Shown here: positions 63,938 to 64,000 of the stretch, in pieces | Position numbering within the stretch: the stretch's first letter is position 1 | Layout of the letters: the number at the start of each line of letters is the position of its first letter | Assembly (NCBI RefSeq): GCF_000719285.1 | Contig: NZ_JOFS01000035.1 | Span: 1-64,000 of the forward strand | DNA from: Streptomyces bicolor | GTDB lineage: Bacteria; Actinomycetota; Actinomycetes; Streptomycetales; Streptomycetaceae | Length of the DNA: 64,000 nt | Reading direction: 5' to 3' | Notes under the pieces: model-generated | What the model saw: only the letters and a program-made list of their open reading frames with translations | Databases searched by the model: none | What the model was told of the DNA's origin: nothing | Program-made: the position numbers and the translations under genes

Positions 63938-63962
63938 ATGCCCCGCGACCGGACACGCAAAC
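63938..63962 (-). promoter_or_regulatory. SigB-like promoter upstream of the sigma gene
   Basis: On the minus strand GTTT (63962-63959) and GGGCAT (63943-63938) are separated by 15 bases, close to the GTTT-N14-16-GGGTAT consensus of Streptomyces SigB-type factors. It lies about 130 bases before the sigma start codon. Confidence 0.5.
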
Positions 63963-64000
63963 AGCCGCGGATCCACGAGGGTTGACACAAGGCCCGGTGT

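Noticed and set aside
1..64000. CRISPR array, rRNA operon or intact tRNA gene anywhere in the window
   Set aside because: No regularly spaced short repeats, rRNA-like conserved segments or complete cloverleaf were seen on reading both strands.

Overview
This window is Streptomyces-type DNA. GC content is very high with strong third-position G/C bias, GTG and TTG starts are common, genes couple through ATGA or GTGA overlaps, and several families are typical of the genus: EACC1/caspase conflict proteins, DUF5133, DUF6207, DUF4242, a SigB/F-type sigma factor with HATPase anti-sigma-type kinases, WYL and PucR regulators. The density of broken genes and transposase relics, with two separate telomere-maintenance relics or modules (a tap N-terminal stub near 18.3 kb and an intact tap/tpg-like operon at 46.7-49.8 kb), suggests a linear chromosome arm or a large linear plasmid rather than the conserved core.

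Layout. 0-1.1 kb: transposase and gene debris. 1.5-6.6 kb: a two-gene conflict system, EACC1 plus a 1560-residue caspase/nSTAND NTPase/WD40 protein. 7.0-7.8 kb: a PIG-L deacetylase. 7.8-14.1 kb: a graveyard of nested insertion sequences (IS5, IS21, and two differently damaged IS1182 copies), an apparent tRNA 3' end fragment, a secreted protein and a methyltransferase cut off by an IS1182 end. 14.1-16.9 kb: WYL regulator, RidA protein, SRPBCC protein. 17.4-20.0 kb: methyltransferase, a tap/amidohydrolase junk fusion, and an XRE-DUF5919/CYTH pair. 21.5-23.2 kb: divergent AraC regulator and NmrA-type reductase.

23.3-28.7 kb: an ATP-dependent DNA ligase gene appears as two fragments whose homology ends meet at the same codon. 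Between them lie a desaturase/ferredoxin-reductase operon, its probable PucR-type regulator and a thioredoxin-like gene, so this block may be an insertion. 29-30 kb: a hotdog thioesterase and TetR repressor with a perfect 12+1+12 bp operator-like palindrome. 30.4-35.5 kb: ISL3 relic, then a coupled operon of membrane protein, GMC oxidoreductase and heme peroxidase. 36.1-38.3 kb: methyltransferase, TusA-like protein, ChrA. 38.5-43.9 kb: relics of a cation-efflux gene, IS256, a TPR/STAND protein, an integrative-element regulator and zinc-finger protein, and an RNA ligase-like gene.

43.9-46.1 kb: a 5'-truncated DUF3289 protein with calcium-binding type repeats, followed by a membrane-anchored candidate immunity protein. 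46.7-49.8 kb: the operon I consider most interesting. A two-domain Phd-like N-terminus, a RecA/DnaB-like core with a lost P-loop and a Tap-like C-terminal half carrying a family-B-polymerase-like motif sit in one protein, coupled by a 1-base overlap to a Tpg-like terminal protein candidate. 49.8-53.1 kb: a patchwork of unrelated gene pieces, an ABM monooxygenase and an LLM monooxygenase relic.

53.3-59.7 kb: a coherent catabolic/salvage cluster of amino acid permease, M20 deacylase, PucR regulator, GNAT acyltransferase and NSAR/OSBS-type racemase. Together these match the known route that turns D-amino acids into L-amino acids through N-acyl intermediates. 60-60.9 kb: integrase and IS relics. 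61.1-64 kb: a stress-signalling block of two HATPase proteins, a PRC-barrel protein, a DUF5133 protein and a SigB/F-family sigma factor with a SigB-like promoter match upstream.
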